The notes beneath the pieces are model-generated. The model ran no database searches. It was given only the letters and a program-made list of their open reading frames with translations, and was not told the DNA's origin. Below, piece after piece: positions 26,734 to 34,921 of a stretch of 64,000 nt of DNA. The position numbers and the translations under genes are program-made. Within the stretch, counting starts at the first letter, position 1. Every line of letters begins with the position of its first letter. Source of the stretch: JAVKBW01 sp964352715 (lineage in GTDB: Bacteria; Pseudomonadota; Alphaproteobacteria; UBA8366; Aestuariispiraceae); the NCBI GenBank assembly GCA_964352715.1, contig CAYGSU010000007.1:1-64000 (forward strand), read 5' to 3'.

Positions 26734-27630
26734 ATGAAGAACCTGACTCTCGGCCTTGTTCTCGCATTGCTGTCGGCGGCGCTGTTTTCCGTCAACACGC
26801 CGATTGCCGCCTACGGGCAGGCGCTGGGCGGCGATGCGCTGGTGTTTACCGTGGTGCGCGGCGTCTCGACAGCGGTCGTGTCAGGCGGTCTGGCGCTTCT
26901 TCTGGGTGCCTCCTTCAGGGTTCCCCGAGGCCACTGGCCCGCATTGGCGGTAATGGTGATCGCCATTTCGCTGCAGGGAATGTGTTATCTTTCATCCGTC
27001 GGCTACATTCCCGTCGGTCTCGCCGCGCTGCTTTTTTACATGCACCCCATTCTGGTTGCATTGCTGACCACGTTGCTGAAACAGGGACCCCGCGCCAGCA
27101 AGGCGCAATGGTTTTGCTTTCTGGCGGCCTTCTGCGGCCTCGGCCTGGCACTGGGGCCGGAGCTGGACGGTCTCGACTGGCGCGGCGTCGCCCTCGCCTT
27201 CGCCGCCGCCCTGACTGTCGCCGTTTATCTCGTCGCGGCCCGGTCGAGCATTGGCGATGTCTCGTTTCTGGCCCTGTCCTTCTATGGCAGTGCCGGCACC
27301 GCGGTGTTCGGTTTTGCCGCAGTTCTGCTTTTCCGTCAGGCGCTGCCGGTGTTTTCCGACAGTCCGGCCCTGTGGCCGATGCTGGGCATCGCCGTCATCT
27401 TTCCGGCGGCCTATCTGGTGCAGCTTCTGGCGCTGCGGTCGATCGACACGAAAACGCTGGCGATCCTGTTCAATATCGAACCGCTGCTGTCGATCACCAT
27501 CGCGGTGCTGTTTCTGAACGAAATCCTGACGACGGCGCAATGCATCGGCGCGGTCGTCGTTGTCGGCGCCTTGTCGGTCTATGCAAGGCTGGCGCAGCGT
27601 CTGGCGACACCGGTCAAACGGCCGGGTTAA
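26734..27630 (+). CDS. EamA-family (DMT superfamily) transporter
   Basis: A 298-residue inner-membrane protein with about ten helices in two EamA repeats (halves at about 5-140 and 150-285). Typical features are SVNTPIAAYGQALGGDALVF at the first helix and the glycine/proline-rich ends of helices 4 and 9 (FNIEPLLSITIAVLFLNE). Members export amino acids, nucleobases or other small metabolites. The specific substrate is not readable. It follows the ankyrin gene by about 50 bp on the same strand and converges on the next gene with a 3-bp spacer. Confidence 0.9.
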   Translation: MKNLTLGLVLALLSAALFSVNTPIAAYGQALGGDALVFTVVRGVSTAVVSGGLALLLGASFRVPRGHWPALAVMVIAISLQGMCYLSSVGYIPVGLAALLFYMHPILVALLTTLLKQGPRASKAQWFCFLAAFCGLGLALGPELDGLDWRGVALAFAAALTVAVYLVAARSSIGDVSFLALSFYGSAGTAVFGFAAVLLFRQALPVFSDSPALWPMLGIAVIFPAAYLVQLLALRSIDTKTLAILFNIEPLLSITIAVLFLNEILTTAQCIGAVVVVGALSVYARLAQRLATPVKRPG

Positions 27631-27633
27631 CGG

Positions 27634-28554
27634 TTACGCCGACCGGAACCGTTGCCGCAACAGGCGTCCGGCCTCTATGGTCGATACGGTATTGAGCGGA
27701 AATTCCAGCACAACATGCAGGAAACTCAGCAGCAGCAGAATCTTGAACCCCAGCTTGTAGTCAATGACATAGGCCAGAATGGCGGCTGCGTAGGTCGTGC
27801 AGACAACTGCCAGTAGCGGCTTCGGCACCTGATGCCATTTGATGACTTCGGTCTTACTGAACCAGTTCAGGTAATGATAGGTGTTAACGAAGGCGACGAA
27901 ACCAATCAGGTTGCGGCTGAAACCGTCATTGAGATCGACCTGGAACAGATCGAACAGCCCTTCATACATGCCGCGCAGCAATTGAACATTCTCGAGCCCG
28001 TAGGCGGTAACGTGTGTCCCCAGATCGACCGGTGCAAAAAACGTCGCGCCGCACACCAATAGTGCCGCCAGAGTGGCGAAGCCGTAGACGCTGTTGTTCC
28101 GCAATGCGCCGAGCAGCAGAAAGATGGAGGTGAAGACGACGATGTGGATCATGTTCGGCAGAAATACGAACAGCCAGGTGACCGGCGTATCATAGGCAAA
28201 GAGCAGAATCGCCGCTGCACTGAGAGAGGCCGTGCTGGCCACGCGCCACAGCCAGTTCCGTGTCAGCGCCATGCTGACAGCCAGGAAGAACGCAACGATC
28301 AGCGCTATATATTGCAGGCCGAGATCGAAGGTCACGAATATCAGCAGCGCCAGCGCGACCAGAAAAATAAAATCCCACCGCGCCTTGGTGTAGTACCGGC
28401 GTTCATGGAGCCAGGCCATTTCGGTCAGATAATGCGCCGGACCGACAAAGGCATAGAAAATGACAAGAAGTTCGACCGGCGCGATATGCGCAACCACGAA
28501 GGAAACGAGGACGAGCCCGAAATTTACCTGATCGATCTGTTTGACGCTGCCCAC
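27634..28554 (-). CDS. Polytopic membrane protein with conserved-looking histidines
   Basis: A 306-residue protein with roughly eight to nine membrane helices. Histidines sit at helix ends in short motifs: IAPVE after VAH, GPAHYLTEMAWLHERRYY (about 38-55), NMIHIVVF, NTYHYLNWFSKTEVIKWH (about 229-246) and FLHVVLEFPLN near the C-terminus. Such spacing recalls metal-binding membrane enzymes, for example the Brp/Blh carotenoid-cleaving dioxygenases or fatty-acid hydroxylases, but I cannot match the family motifs exactly, so no function is assigned. It is complete and stands alone on its strand. Confidence 0.72.
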   Translation of the reverse strand: MGSVKQIDQVNFGLVLVSFVVAHIAPVELLVIFYAFVGPAHYLTEMAWLHERRYYTKARWDFIFLVALALLIFVTFDLGLQYIALIVAFFLAVSMALTRNWLWRVASTASLSAAAILLFAYDTPVTWLFVFLPNMIHIVVFTSIFLLLGALRNNSVYGFATLAALLVCGATFFAPVDLGTHVTAYGLENVQLLRGMYEGLFDLFQVDLNDGFSRNLIGFVAFVNTYHYLNWFSKTEVIKWHQVPKPLLAVVCTTYAAAILAYVIDYKLGFKILLLLSFLHVVLEFPLNTVSTIEAGRLLRQRFRSA

Positions 28555-28622
28555 GTCATCTAAACCTAACTTAGCCTACCCCGCCAATTCAGATGGAATC
28601 CGTTCTGGCAGGCAGGCCGGAA

Positions 28623-29423
28623 CTAGAAGTCGTAACGAATGTTCAGGCCCGCAGTCCAGTTATCCGCATCCTCACGGAAGGTTACGATTCCGAGTTCGCC
28701 GGAAAGCGTGAGGTTTTCTGACAGCGCATGGTCGACACCGCCGGTCAGGCGGAGCTGATACCGGGAATCGATCTGCTGGTTCGCAAGACCCGACGCACCT
28801 ACAACCCCGCGGCCGAGGCCCATTTCACGGTCGGTACCGAAGAGTTCCAGCACCGCACTGCCGTTAAGAACGGTATCGTTACTGTAAAGATGGCTGGCCT
28901 GCCCACCCAACGAATACTGGGTGGAATTGGAATCTGTCCCGTTCACGGTTGCACCGGAAATATCGTCGGTGGTCGATCCGAAATCCGACAGGGTGCGTGA
29001 CACACCAGCCTGATAGGTAACGATCAGATCGTCAGCATAGGGCTGGATATAGTATGCGTTCACCGCGCCGTACCGGTTGTTGGCCTTCTGCTTGAAGGAC
29101 GTGGCGGCATTACCGAACCCGAAGGTTCTGACCCGGTCTCTGGTGATCCCGATTGACGCGTCGAAATAGATGTTTTCGTTCAGAATGTAAGCACCGTAAA
29201 GCGTGCCGCTCGTTGAGGTCGTGTCGATATCGGTGGTCTGTACGCCAACCGCGAACTTCGTCTTGTTTTCGGTTGAAGACGACGACCGGCCGACGGCGGC
29301 GCCGATCAGCACGTTGTCGAAGATGAACTTGTCAGCACCGATGATACCGGAAGAAATACTTGTTTCCGCTTCAAAGTCGGTCTGAATGAAACGCATGAAC
29401 TCGTGCGACCCGTTGGCCCATAC
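28623..29423 (-). CDS. Autotransporter-like outer-membrane beta-barrel, C-terminal part
   Basis: 267 codons open from the scaffold gap to a stop at 28623. The sequence alternates polar and hydrophobic residues in strand-length runs rich in Gly, Thr, Asn and Tyr. It contains FAVGVQTTDIDTTSTSGTLY and ends with LNIRYDF, an aromatic-terminal barrel signature recognised by the BAM complex. This fits an autotransporter-type or related porin-like beta-barrel of about 260 residues in the outer membrane. The passenger or N-terminal region is lost in the gap. The other side of the gap carries a signal peptide on the same strand. Confidence 0.75.
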   Translation of the reverse strand, partial: VWANGSHEFMRFIQTDFEAETSISSGIIGADKFIFDNVLIGAAVGRSSSSTENKTKFAVGVQTTDIDTTSTSGTLYGAYILNENIYFDASIGITRDRVRTFGFGNAATSFKQKANNRYGAVNAYYIQPYADDLIVTYQAGVSRTLSDFGSTTDDISGATVNGTDSNSTQYSLGGQASHLYSNDTVLNGSAVLELFGTDREMGLGRGVVGASGLANQQIDSRYQLRLTGGVDHALSENLTLSGELGIVTFREDADNWTAGLNIRYDF

Positions 29424-29523
29424 NNNNNNNNNNNNNNNNNNNNNNNNNNNNNNNNNNNNNNNNNNNNNNNNNNNNNNNNNNNNNNNNNNNNNNNNNNNNN
29501 NNNNNNNNNNNNNNNNNNNNNNN
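29424..29523. other. Assembly gap of 100 Ns
   Basis: Exactly 100 undetermined bases, the usual placeholder for a scaffold join of unknown length. It interrupts the autotransporter-like gene. The reading frame happens to continue across 100 Ns, which says nothing about the true length. Repetitive passenger sequence is a common cause of such breaks. Confidence 0.95.
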
Positions 29524-29606
29524 GGGAAAATCTGTGCTGCCGCCATGGACGGCGCGAGAAAGCCCGTAAGCGCTAAAACGGCCAGAATTCTAAGCATGCG
29601 GTTCAT
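29524..29606 (-). CDS. Autotransporter-like protein, N-terminal signal-peptide part
   Basis: From ATG 29606 the frame encodes a typical Sec signal peptide (MNRMLRILAVLALTGFLAPS, then MAAAQ as the cleavage region) and runs into the gap after AQIF. An upstream ATG at 29642 is in frame, but the basic-hydrophobic order fits 29606 better. It is most simply the start of the barrel protein whose end is at 28623. The two could instead belong to different genes if the gap is large. Confidence 0.65.
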
Positions 29607-29876
29607 CAAAAAGCCCCAAAAACAGAAGATTGGAATAATCAAGGGTCATACATTCCCGATTCCCAGGTGAAAACGCACGCAAAAAACGCTTTATTCCGCC
29701 AATCTTCAGCGAAAAATCAGGGTGTGTTGCCTGACTGCAACATCAACGGTGTATCGCTTTTCGCGTGCAAGCCCGGAAGGGCACCGTCGATTACCAAAAT
29801 TTGCTTCGTTCCCGCGACCGCCATATCGTTATACACTGGAATTGAGACGCCCTGAAAATCATTTGGACCAGACGAC

Positions 29877-32255
29877 ATGCGGAATCATCGAAGCAGCGCT
29901 GCCGATATCTTCAGCTACCTGAAAAGAATATCTTTTTTTGGTTTGGCGCTGGTCTTTTTCGCATCGGTTTTGCCTGCGTCTCCTGCTCACGCACAATTGC
30001 AGTTGAATGCGCTGAAACGCGCAATTCAGAAAAACGTTCAGCTTGCCGTTACCCGGCAGCAACTGAAGCTGAGGATCGAACAAAGCGCCGGCCCGGTTCG
30101 CGCTATCGACATCAATGCCGACGGCCGGTATCTGGCGACGATATCCGGCGATCTTCGCCCCCGGATATGGGACCTGAAGGGGGGCAGGCAAATCGAGCGG
30201 CTGGACACCATCGGGTCAGCAAATCCCGCGATTCAATTTACGCCCGACGGGCAGAGTGTCGCCTTTTTCGAGTCACCCTCGCGCCTGCAGATCCGGGACA
30301 TTGCCAGCGGCGATACGTTCCATATCGACACGAAAAGTGCGCTGGCCACCACATTCTCGTTCAGCCCGGACGGCACCAGCGTTGTGATCGGTGACAGTGG
30401 TGGCGGTATACACCTGATTTCTCTGACCGACAGCCAGCAGATCCGGTCCTTCGCGGGCAATGGCAAGCCTGTCTCCACCGTCGAAATCGGGTCGACGGGC
30501 CAGTTTATCCTGGCTGCGGATGTTTCGGGTCTGGTGCAGATTATTGAAACCTCGTCGGGCGCCGTCGTCCGAAACGTTCAGGCGACCAAAGCAACGCTAA
30601 ATGACATCCAGTTCGGTGTCGATGAAACCGAGTTCTTTACCGCCGACAGTGACGGGAACCTGGTTCACTGGCGGGTTGACAGCGATAGCCCGGTTGAAAC
30701 TTACAAGGGGGCCGAACGTGCGCTGGTCTCGCTGGCGTTCAGCGTTGAAGGCCGCAGCGTCGCCGCTGTCGAGGACCAGAAACGGCTTTTGATATGGGAT
30801 TACGGAAAATCGGACTCACCGCGAATCGTTGAAGCCCATCCGGATGGAATTGTTAAGGTGCGGTTCGATTCCAGCCCCGGCAGGCTCATCACCACCGGCG
30901 CAGAAGGCGTCACAAAATTCTGGAATGTAGATACCGGCGAACACATCGTTTCGCTGATTTCGACCGAACGCGGCTGGGCCGTGGTCGATGCAGACGGCCG
31001 GTTTGACGGCTCGTCTAGCGCTCTTGCCAACCTCGCCTGGGTGGGCGATACGGTCGATCTGCCCATCGATAACTTCACAGACCAGTATTACGAACCCGAT
31101 CTTTTGCAGAAGAAACGGCTGGGCATCGGCACGCTGCTGACCGCCGGATCGGCGTCGCTGGCCGACGGCATTCTGCCGCCGCCGATTTCTGAAGTCGCGG
31201 TGCCACCGACATTGAAACTCGATCAGCTTGAGCCGATCGAAGTGAAAGTGACGGCAAAGGGCGAAGGCGGCGGGGTGACAATCGTCAACCTGTTCCATAA
31301 CACCAAATTGGTCAGCACAAGCAACATCGTCGGCCGCGACGAGGATGAAGAAGACGGCAAACAGATCGTCGAGGTGACCTACAAGATCCGCCCGATTGCA
31401 GGACGAAACATCTTTCATGCAAACGCCGCCAGTTCGGAAGCCATTCTCGGTAACACGACGCAGATCGTTTCAAACATCACGGCCCCGCCACATGCGCCAA
31501 CGCTTCACGTTCTGACCATTGGTCTCAATACCTATCTCGACCCGGAACTGAAACTGAACTACGCCATACCCGATGCCAAAGGCATTCAGGAGGCGATGAA
31601 AACCGCCTATACAGGGCTGTTCGCCGATATCAAGTTCTACGAACTGTTCAATGAACAGGCGACCCGGAAGGGCATCACCGCGATGCTGGACAAATTCCGG
31701 GATACTTCGCCAGAGGATGTCGTGCTGATCTACTATGCCGGTCACGGCGAAGCCTCGCCGGACGAGTTTTTCTTCGTTACCTATGAATTCGAACTGCCGC
31801 TGTCGGTAAACCGTCTGGAAAGACGGGCGCTTTCGGCGACGAAGCTGAAGGAAATGATACAGGACATCGGTGCACGCCGGGTGATCCTGTTGATTGATGC
31901 CTGCAAGTCCGGCACGGCAGTTGAGGGATTCGAAGATCAGGTGGACCGGCGCGTGCTGCGCCAGATGGGCCAATCGGTCGGCCTGCATATCGTTTCAGCA
32001 ACGGCGAAAGAACAGTTCGCCGTAGAACTGGACGATCTGGGCCACGGCGTCTTCACTTACAGTCTGATTCAGGGGATGAGTGGCAAGGCGGATGACGAGC
32101 CGCGCGACGGCAATCTGACAGTTCGCGAAGTCGTGCGCTATTCGGAAGAGGCCGTGCCTGGTCTGAGCCAGAAATATGCGCACTACCAGCACTGGCCACT
32201 GGCCTATTCACGCGGGCTGGATTTCACCCTCAGCAAGACCAGCCAGAACCAGTAG
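29877..32255 (+). CDS. Exported WD40-repeat protein with C-terminal caspase-like peptidase
   Basis: A 792-residue protein. A signal peptide or N-terminal anchor (about 17-41, FFGLALVFFASVLPASPAHA) is followed by WD40-like repeats at about 70-400 (units such as RIWDLKGGRQIERL and FSPDGTSVVIGDSGGGIHLI). An Ig-like linker (about 430-540) precedes a clan CD peptidase C14 domain (about 543-720). The catalytic His is in YYAGHGEA (His623) and the Cys in LIDACKSG (Cys676), so the dyad is intact. Caspase-like bacterial proteases cleave after basic or acidic residues; the target here is unknown, and export would place it in the periplasm. It is an isolated gene. Confidence 0.88.
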   Translation: MRNHRSSAADIFSYLKRISFFGLALVFFASVLPASPAHAQLQLNALKRAIQKNVQLAVTRQQLKLRIEQSAGPVRAIDINADGRYLATISGDLRPRIWDLKGGRQIERLDTIGSANPAIQFTPDGQSVAFFESPSRLQIRDIASGDTFHIDTKSALATTFSFSPDGTSVVIGDSGGGIHLISLTDSQQIRSFAGNGKPVSTVEIGSTGQFILAADVSGLVQIIETSSGAVVRNVQATKATLNDIQFGVDETEFFTADSDGNLVHWRVDSDSPVETYKGAERALVSLAFSVEGRSVAAVEDQKRLLIWDYGKSDSPRIVEAHPDGIVKVRFDSSPGRLITTGAEGVTKFWNVDTGEHIVSLISTERGWAVVDADGRFDGSSSALANLAWVGDTVDLPIDNFTDQYYEPDLLQKKRLGIGTLLTAGSASLADGILPPPISEVAVPPTLKLDQLEPIEVKVTAKGEGGGVTIVNLFHNTKLVSTSNIVGRDEDEEDGKQIVEVTYKIRPIAGRNIFHANAASSEAILGNTTQIVSNITAPPHAPTLHVLTIGLNTYLDPELKLNYAIPDAKGIQEAMKTAYTGLFADIKFYELFNEQATRKGITAMLDKFRDTSPEDVVLIYYAGHGEASPDEFFFVTYEFELPLSVNRLERRALSATKLKEMIQDIGARRVILLIDACKSGTAVEGFEDQVDRRVLRQMGQSVGLHIVSATAKEQFAVELDDLGHGVFTYSLIQGMSGKADDEPRDGNLTVREVVRYSEEAVPGLSQKYAHYQHWPLAYSRGLDFTLSKTSQNQ

Positions 32256-32260
32256 GCCGG

Positions 32261-33016
32261 TCAGTCACGCTCCAACAAAGCGCCTTCCGCCAGCAGATCG
32301 GGCGCATTCGCACGCGCCGTCGCCATTGCTTCGCTGCGGGTCATACCGGGGCGCAGGCTCGGATGGTAATGCAGTCTGACGATCAGTCGGTCCCGAGCGG
32401 ATGCAACGGAGGCTTCCGAGCCATCTGAGAAAACCGAAATCGGCCCGAAGGCGCCGTCATTCGGCAGCCCCATGGCCTGCACCGGTTCTTCTGCCAAGCA
32501 ATGCGCCTGTACAGATTCGGGAAGGTAGGCCGGCACCACGACCGTGGCTTTCAGGATGCAGCCTTTGGCATCCGCACTGAATGTAAAAAAACATGTCGCG
32601 TTCTTCATCCTGCGGCGGGTGGCCCGGTTATCCGGAAACGTTTCCTCGACAAGACGGTCCCGATCAGCTTCGTCTGCCGGCGCCTTCACGGTTAGAGAGG
32701 CCGACTGCGGATCATCGGATGCGATCAGGGTCAGGCCGTCAACCTGTCCAAGCCAGGTCAGGGTCCGGTCCAGCGCCGACGCTGCCGGCGCCGAGAGCGA
32801 TTGCGGCAGATAAACGGAAACCGGCTCACACCATCGCATCAGCTTTTTCGGCCGGAATGAAGTTCCTTCTTCGGAAAATGCGATGGCGGCGTAGTCGTGC
32901 AGAAAAGCGCTGACAGGATCATTTGCCGATGAATTCACAGACGCAGAACAGCCATGCAAAAACGGCAGGGCAAGGCACAACAGGCTTAACCGGTTAGCAG
33001 ACAAGGAAAAATTCAT
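32261..33016 (-). CDS. DUF2927-family lipoprotein
   Basis: About 251 residues. A hydrophobic signal (LSLLCLALPFLHGC) ends in an LHGC lipobox-like site, then a soluble domain. The segment CLAEEPVQAMGLPNDG with ISVFSDGSEASV and the C-terminal LHYHPSLRPGMTRSEA is characteristic of DUF2927, a family of unknown function found in alphaproteobacterial envelopes. The -2 His is unusual for a lipobox. I chose ATG 33016; the longer frame begins with TTG at 33034. It converges on the WD40-caspase gene with 5 bp between. Confidence 0.75.
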   Translation of the reverse strand: MNFSLSANRLSLLCLALPFLHGCSASVNSSANDPVSAFLHDYAAIAFSEEGTSFRPKKLMRWCEPVSVYLPQSLSAPAASALDRTLTWLGQVDGLTLIASDDPQSASLTVKAPADEADRDRLVEETFPDNRATRRRMKNATCFFTFSADAKGCILKATVVVPAYLPESVQAHCLAEEPVQAMGLPNDGAFGPISVFSDGSEASVASARDRLIVRLHYHPSLRPGMTRSEAMATARANAPDLLAEGALLERD

Positions 33017-33077
33017 AAGATCATGTCTTTTCAATCATCTTCAGCCAATTCGTTTTGATATCGAAACGTTATTTTCT

Positions 33078-33106
33078 TTGCATTTCTATGACAAATAGCC
33101 TATCTA
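33078..33106 (+). promoter_or_regulatory. Candidate promoter of the small zinc-ribbon gene
   Basis: TTGCAT (33078-33083) and TATCTA (33101-33106) are exactly 17 bases apart. Transcription would start near 33113, giving a 140-base leader before the ATG at 33253. The leader contains GGGCCC twice (33121-33135) and a GCGTC/GACGC hairpin (33178-33193), so it may be structured. The boxes are seen; the start site is inferred. Confidence 0.5.
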
Positions 33107-33252
33107 AAGAGCCAGTTATTGGGCCCTTGGGGCCCGTTTTCGTGGGTTCTGTCATTCAGCAATCAAATCGTCCGTAAGCGTCATCAGCGACGCAGAGTGT
33201 GGGCGTGGTGTCGGGTGGCATGACTAAAGCTTAAAGTGAGAGGACGATAACG

Positions 33253-33423
33253 ATGAGCGACTCGGAAAAAAACAAAAAGCCGCAGTCGGATCGCAAATAC
33301 GTTGCGAAGCCGCGCAAATGCCTGATGTGCCGTTCGGAGTTCACAAGCTCCTGGCCGGGCGAACGTGTGTGTTCAAACTGCAAGCAAACCAGTGCATGGA
33401 ACGATTCTTCACTGGCTGCTTAA
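33253..33423 (+). CDS. Small zinc-ribbon protein
   Basis: A 56-residue protein from ATG 33253 with an AGAGGA ribosome site 8 bases upstream. A basic, Lys-rich N-terminus precedes CLMC (24-27) and CSNC (41-44), two CxxC knuckles 13 residues apart around FTSSWPGERV, which make a single zinc ribbon. Such small basic ribbons often bind RNA, ribosomes or DNA; no function is assigned. It has its own promoter and a strong intrinsic terminator (33463-33490), so it is a complete one-gene unit. I believe similar short proteins occur in other alphaproteobacteria. Confidence 0.8.
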   Translation: MSDSEKNKKPQSDRKYVAKPRKCLMCRSEFTSSWPGERVCSNCKQTSAWNDSSLAA

Positions 33424-33462
33424 GCAGACGCAACGTCGTTTCGACGATCTCTGTGAATTTTG

Positions 33463-33490
33463 AAAAAGGGGCAGTTTTCTGCCCCTTTTT
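33463..33490 (+). terminator. Strong intrinsic terminator
   Basis: AAAAAGGGGCAG (33463-33474), loop TTTT, CTGCCCCTTTTT (33479-33490): a perfect 12-bp stem ending in a T-run. It lies 40 bp after the zinc-ribbon stop. Because the stem is flanked by A and T tracts it can also stop minus-strand transcription from the ydcF gene. Confidence 0.9.
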
Positions 33491-33502
33491 CTTTATCTGA
33501 CG

Positions 33503-34264
33503 TTAGCCCGGATACAGGTCGCCGAAACCGATTCGCCCGGTCACCAGATACCAGGCCAGACCTGTATACTCCTTCAGTATTCGACGCCAGATCCCGAAAG
33601 CGGTGACCGTGGGGATGAAATCCGTCACCTCCACCGGGTCCGGTATATCAACACCGACAGGCCCGATCTTGTCGATTCCCTGTGCGCGAAAAAATGCCGC
33701 AGCCCGCAACAGATGGGTATCGGACGTGACAAGCACGATCCGTCGCCAATTGTTCCGTTCCAGAATACGTACCGTATTGACCGCATTCTCATAGGTGTTC
33801 ATCGAGCGGGTTTCGAGAATCGCCGTCGCGGGAAAGGCGTACTGAGCCGCAATAACTTCTGCCTCAGGCGGTTGGTTTGGCACAGGGCTTCCCCCCGACA
33901 GGATTACCGGCAGCCCCAGAACATCTGTCAGCGCCTTCCCTGCCGCGCCGCGATTCGCCGATTCCCTCGTCAACCAGAAACCGCCCCGATTATCACCGTA
34001 GACCCCCCCGCCGAGAACAACGATGGCGTCATAATCCGACGGAACGGTGCGGGCGGTATCGATCTCGGCTATCCGCAGTGGACGCGACACCAGATTGGCA
34101 ATAGCGGGTATCGACATGATCACCAGAAGCAGTCCGAGCCACGCCAACCAAACACGCGCCTTCGCCCGGACGCAGAATGGCAGAAGGATCGCCATGGCCA
34201 GCAGCAAAATATCCGGCGGCATCAATTGATAGGCGATGGCGCGCAGAATGGCCTCAAGCTCCAT
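33503..34264 (-). CDS. YdcF/ElyC-type DUF218 membrane protein
   Basis: 253 residues. Two N-terminal hydrophobic segments (about 15-60) are followed by the DUF218 Rossmann-like domain: YDAIVVLGGGVYGDN (about 78-92), ILSGGSPVPNQPPEA, RSMNTYENAVNT and IVLVTSDTHLLRAAAFF. ElyC and SanA, in the same family, affect envelope integrity and peptidoglycan precursor supply, and the domain probably binds a nucleotide-like ligand. It lies 3 bp downstream of cdd on the same strand and is likely cotranscribed. Confidence 0.88.
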   Translation of the reverse strand: MELEAILRAIAYQLMPPDILLLAMAILLPFCVRAKARVWLAWLGLLLVIMSIPAIANLVSRPLRIAEIDTARTVPSDYDAIVVLGGGVYGDNRGGFWLTRESANRGAAGKALTDVLGLPVILSGGSPVPNQPPEAEVIAAQYAFPATAILETRSMNTYENAVNTVRILERNNWRRIVLVTSDTHLLRAAAFFRAQGIDKIGPVGVDIPDPVEVTDFIPTVTAFGIWRRILKEYTGLAWYLVTGRIGFGDLYPG

Positions 34265-34267
34265 CGG

Positions 34268-34837
34268 TTAACCCCTTGGTCCGTCGAACCGGAAGCCGTG
34301 CGCAAGCAGCCGGGGCATATCGAAAATTTCGCAGAGGACATCCGAACATGCAGTATCGATGAAAACCAGTGTTTCTTCCGGCGTTCCGGTATTGCCGGAA
34401 AATTCCTGCATCGCCTGACGACACGCACCGCAGGGCGCCCGTCCGCTCAGTGGCGCATCCAGCGCATCAAGTGCCGAGACAGCCAGATAGCGGATGGTAC
34501 GGAACCCGGCCGACGCAGCCGCAGAAAGACAGGCGCGTTCCGCGCACAGGGTCAGCCCGTAACTTGCATTCTCGACATTCACGCCGGTGATGATGGTCTG
34601 GGCAGGATCATCGGCCATTATCGCCGCCGCGCCGACCCTGAACCGGGAGTACGGGGCATACGCTCCGCTTGCCGCCTGCCGGGCAGCAGCAATGCAGGCC
34701 ATCACTTTCTGCGGATCAATCAGAACCGTTTTTCCGGCAATCGATTGGCCCGGCACAATCATGGTTCCGGCTTCCATCTCAATCGCCTGATCCGGAAAAT
34801 TGATCGGCGACAGCTCTACGGCGAACGGTTTTGTCAT
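34268..34837 (-). CDS. cdd: Cytidine deaminase
   Basis: Zinc enzyme that turns cytidine and deoxycytidine into uridine forms for pyrimidine salvage. The catalytic CAE (in ASYGLTLCAERAC) and PCGAC motifs (in GRAPCGACRQAM) supply the zinc ligands and general acid. I chose ATG 34837 (MTKPFAVELS), which has GAGGAAA 9 bases upstream, giving 189 residues. That is about 50 more than a minimal tetrameric Cdd because of an N-terminal extension, so a start at a later Met (MIVPGQS) is possible. It is divergent from the dihydroorotase-type gene, which is also in pyrimidine metabolism. Confidence 0.92.
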   Translation of the reverse strand: MTKPFAVELSPINFPDQAIEMEAGTMIVPGQSIAGKTVLIDPQKVMACIAAARQAASGAYAPYSRFRVGAAAIMADDPAQTIITGVNVENASYGLTLCAERACLSAAASAGFRTIRYLAVSALDALDAPLSGRAPCGACRQAMQEFSGNTGTPEETLVFIDTACSDVLCEIFDMPRLLAHGFRFDGPRG

Positions 34838-34921
34838 GCTTGCGCATTTCCTCAGCAAGGCGTTGATGGTAACAAATATCATTATCTGACACCGATAACG
34901 GACACAGGAAAAGCGACAATC

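Noticed and set aside
33121..33135. GGGCCC repeat as an intrinsic terminator
   Set aside because: The arms are short and self-complementary and lack a clear T-run; it lies in the leader of the zinc-ribbon gene, so it is more likely part of leader structure.
33713..34921. Very long open frame reaching from 33713 to 36262 on the plus strand
   Set aside because: The upstream 403 codons run antisense through ydcF and cdd and have no family resemblance. The amidohydrolase starts at ATG 34922 with a good ribosome site.
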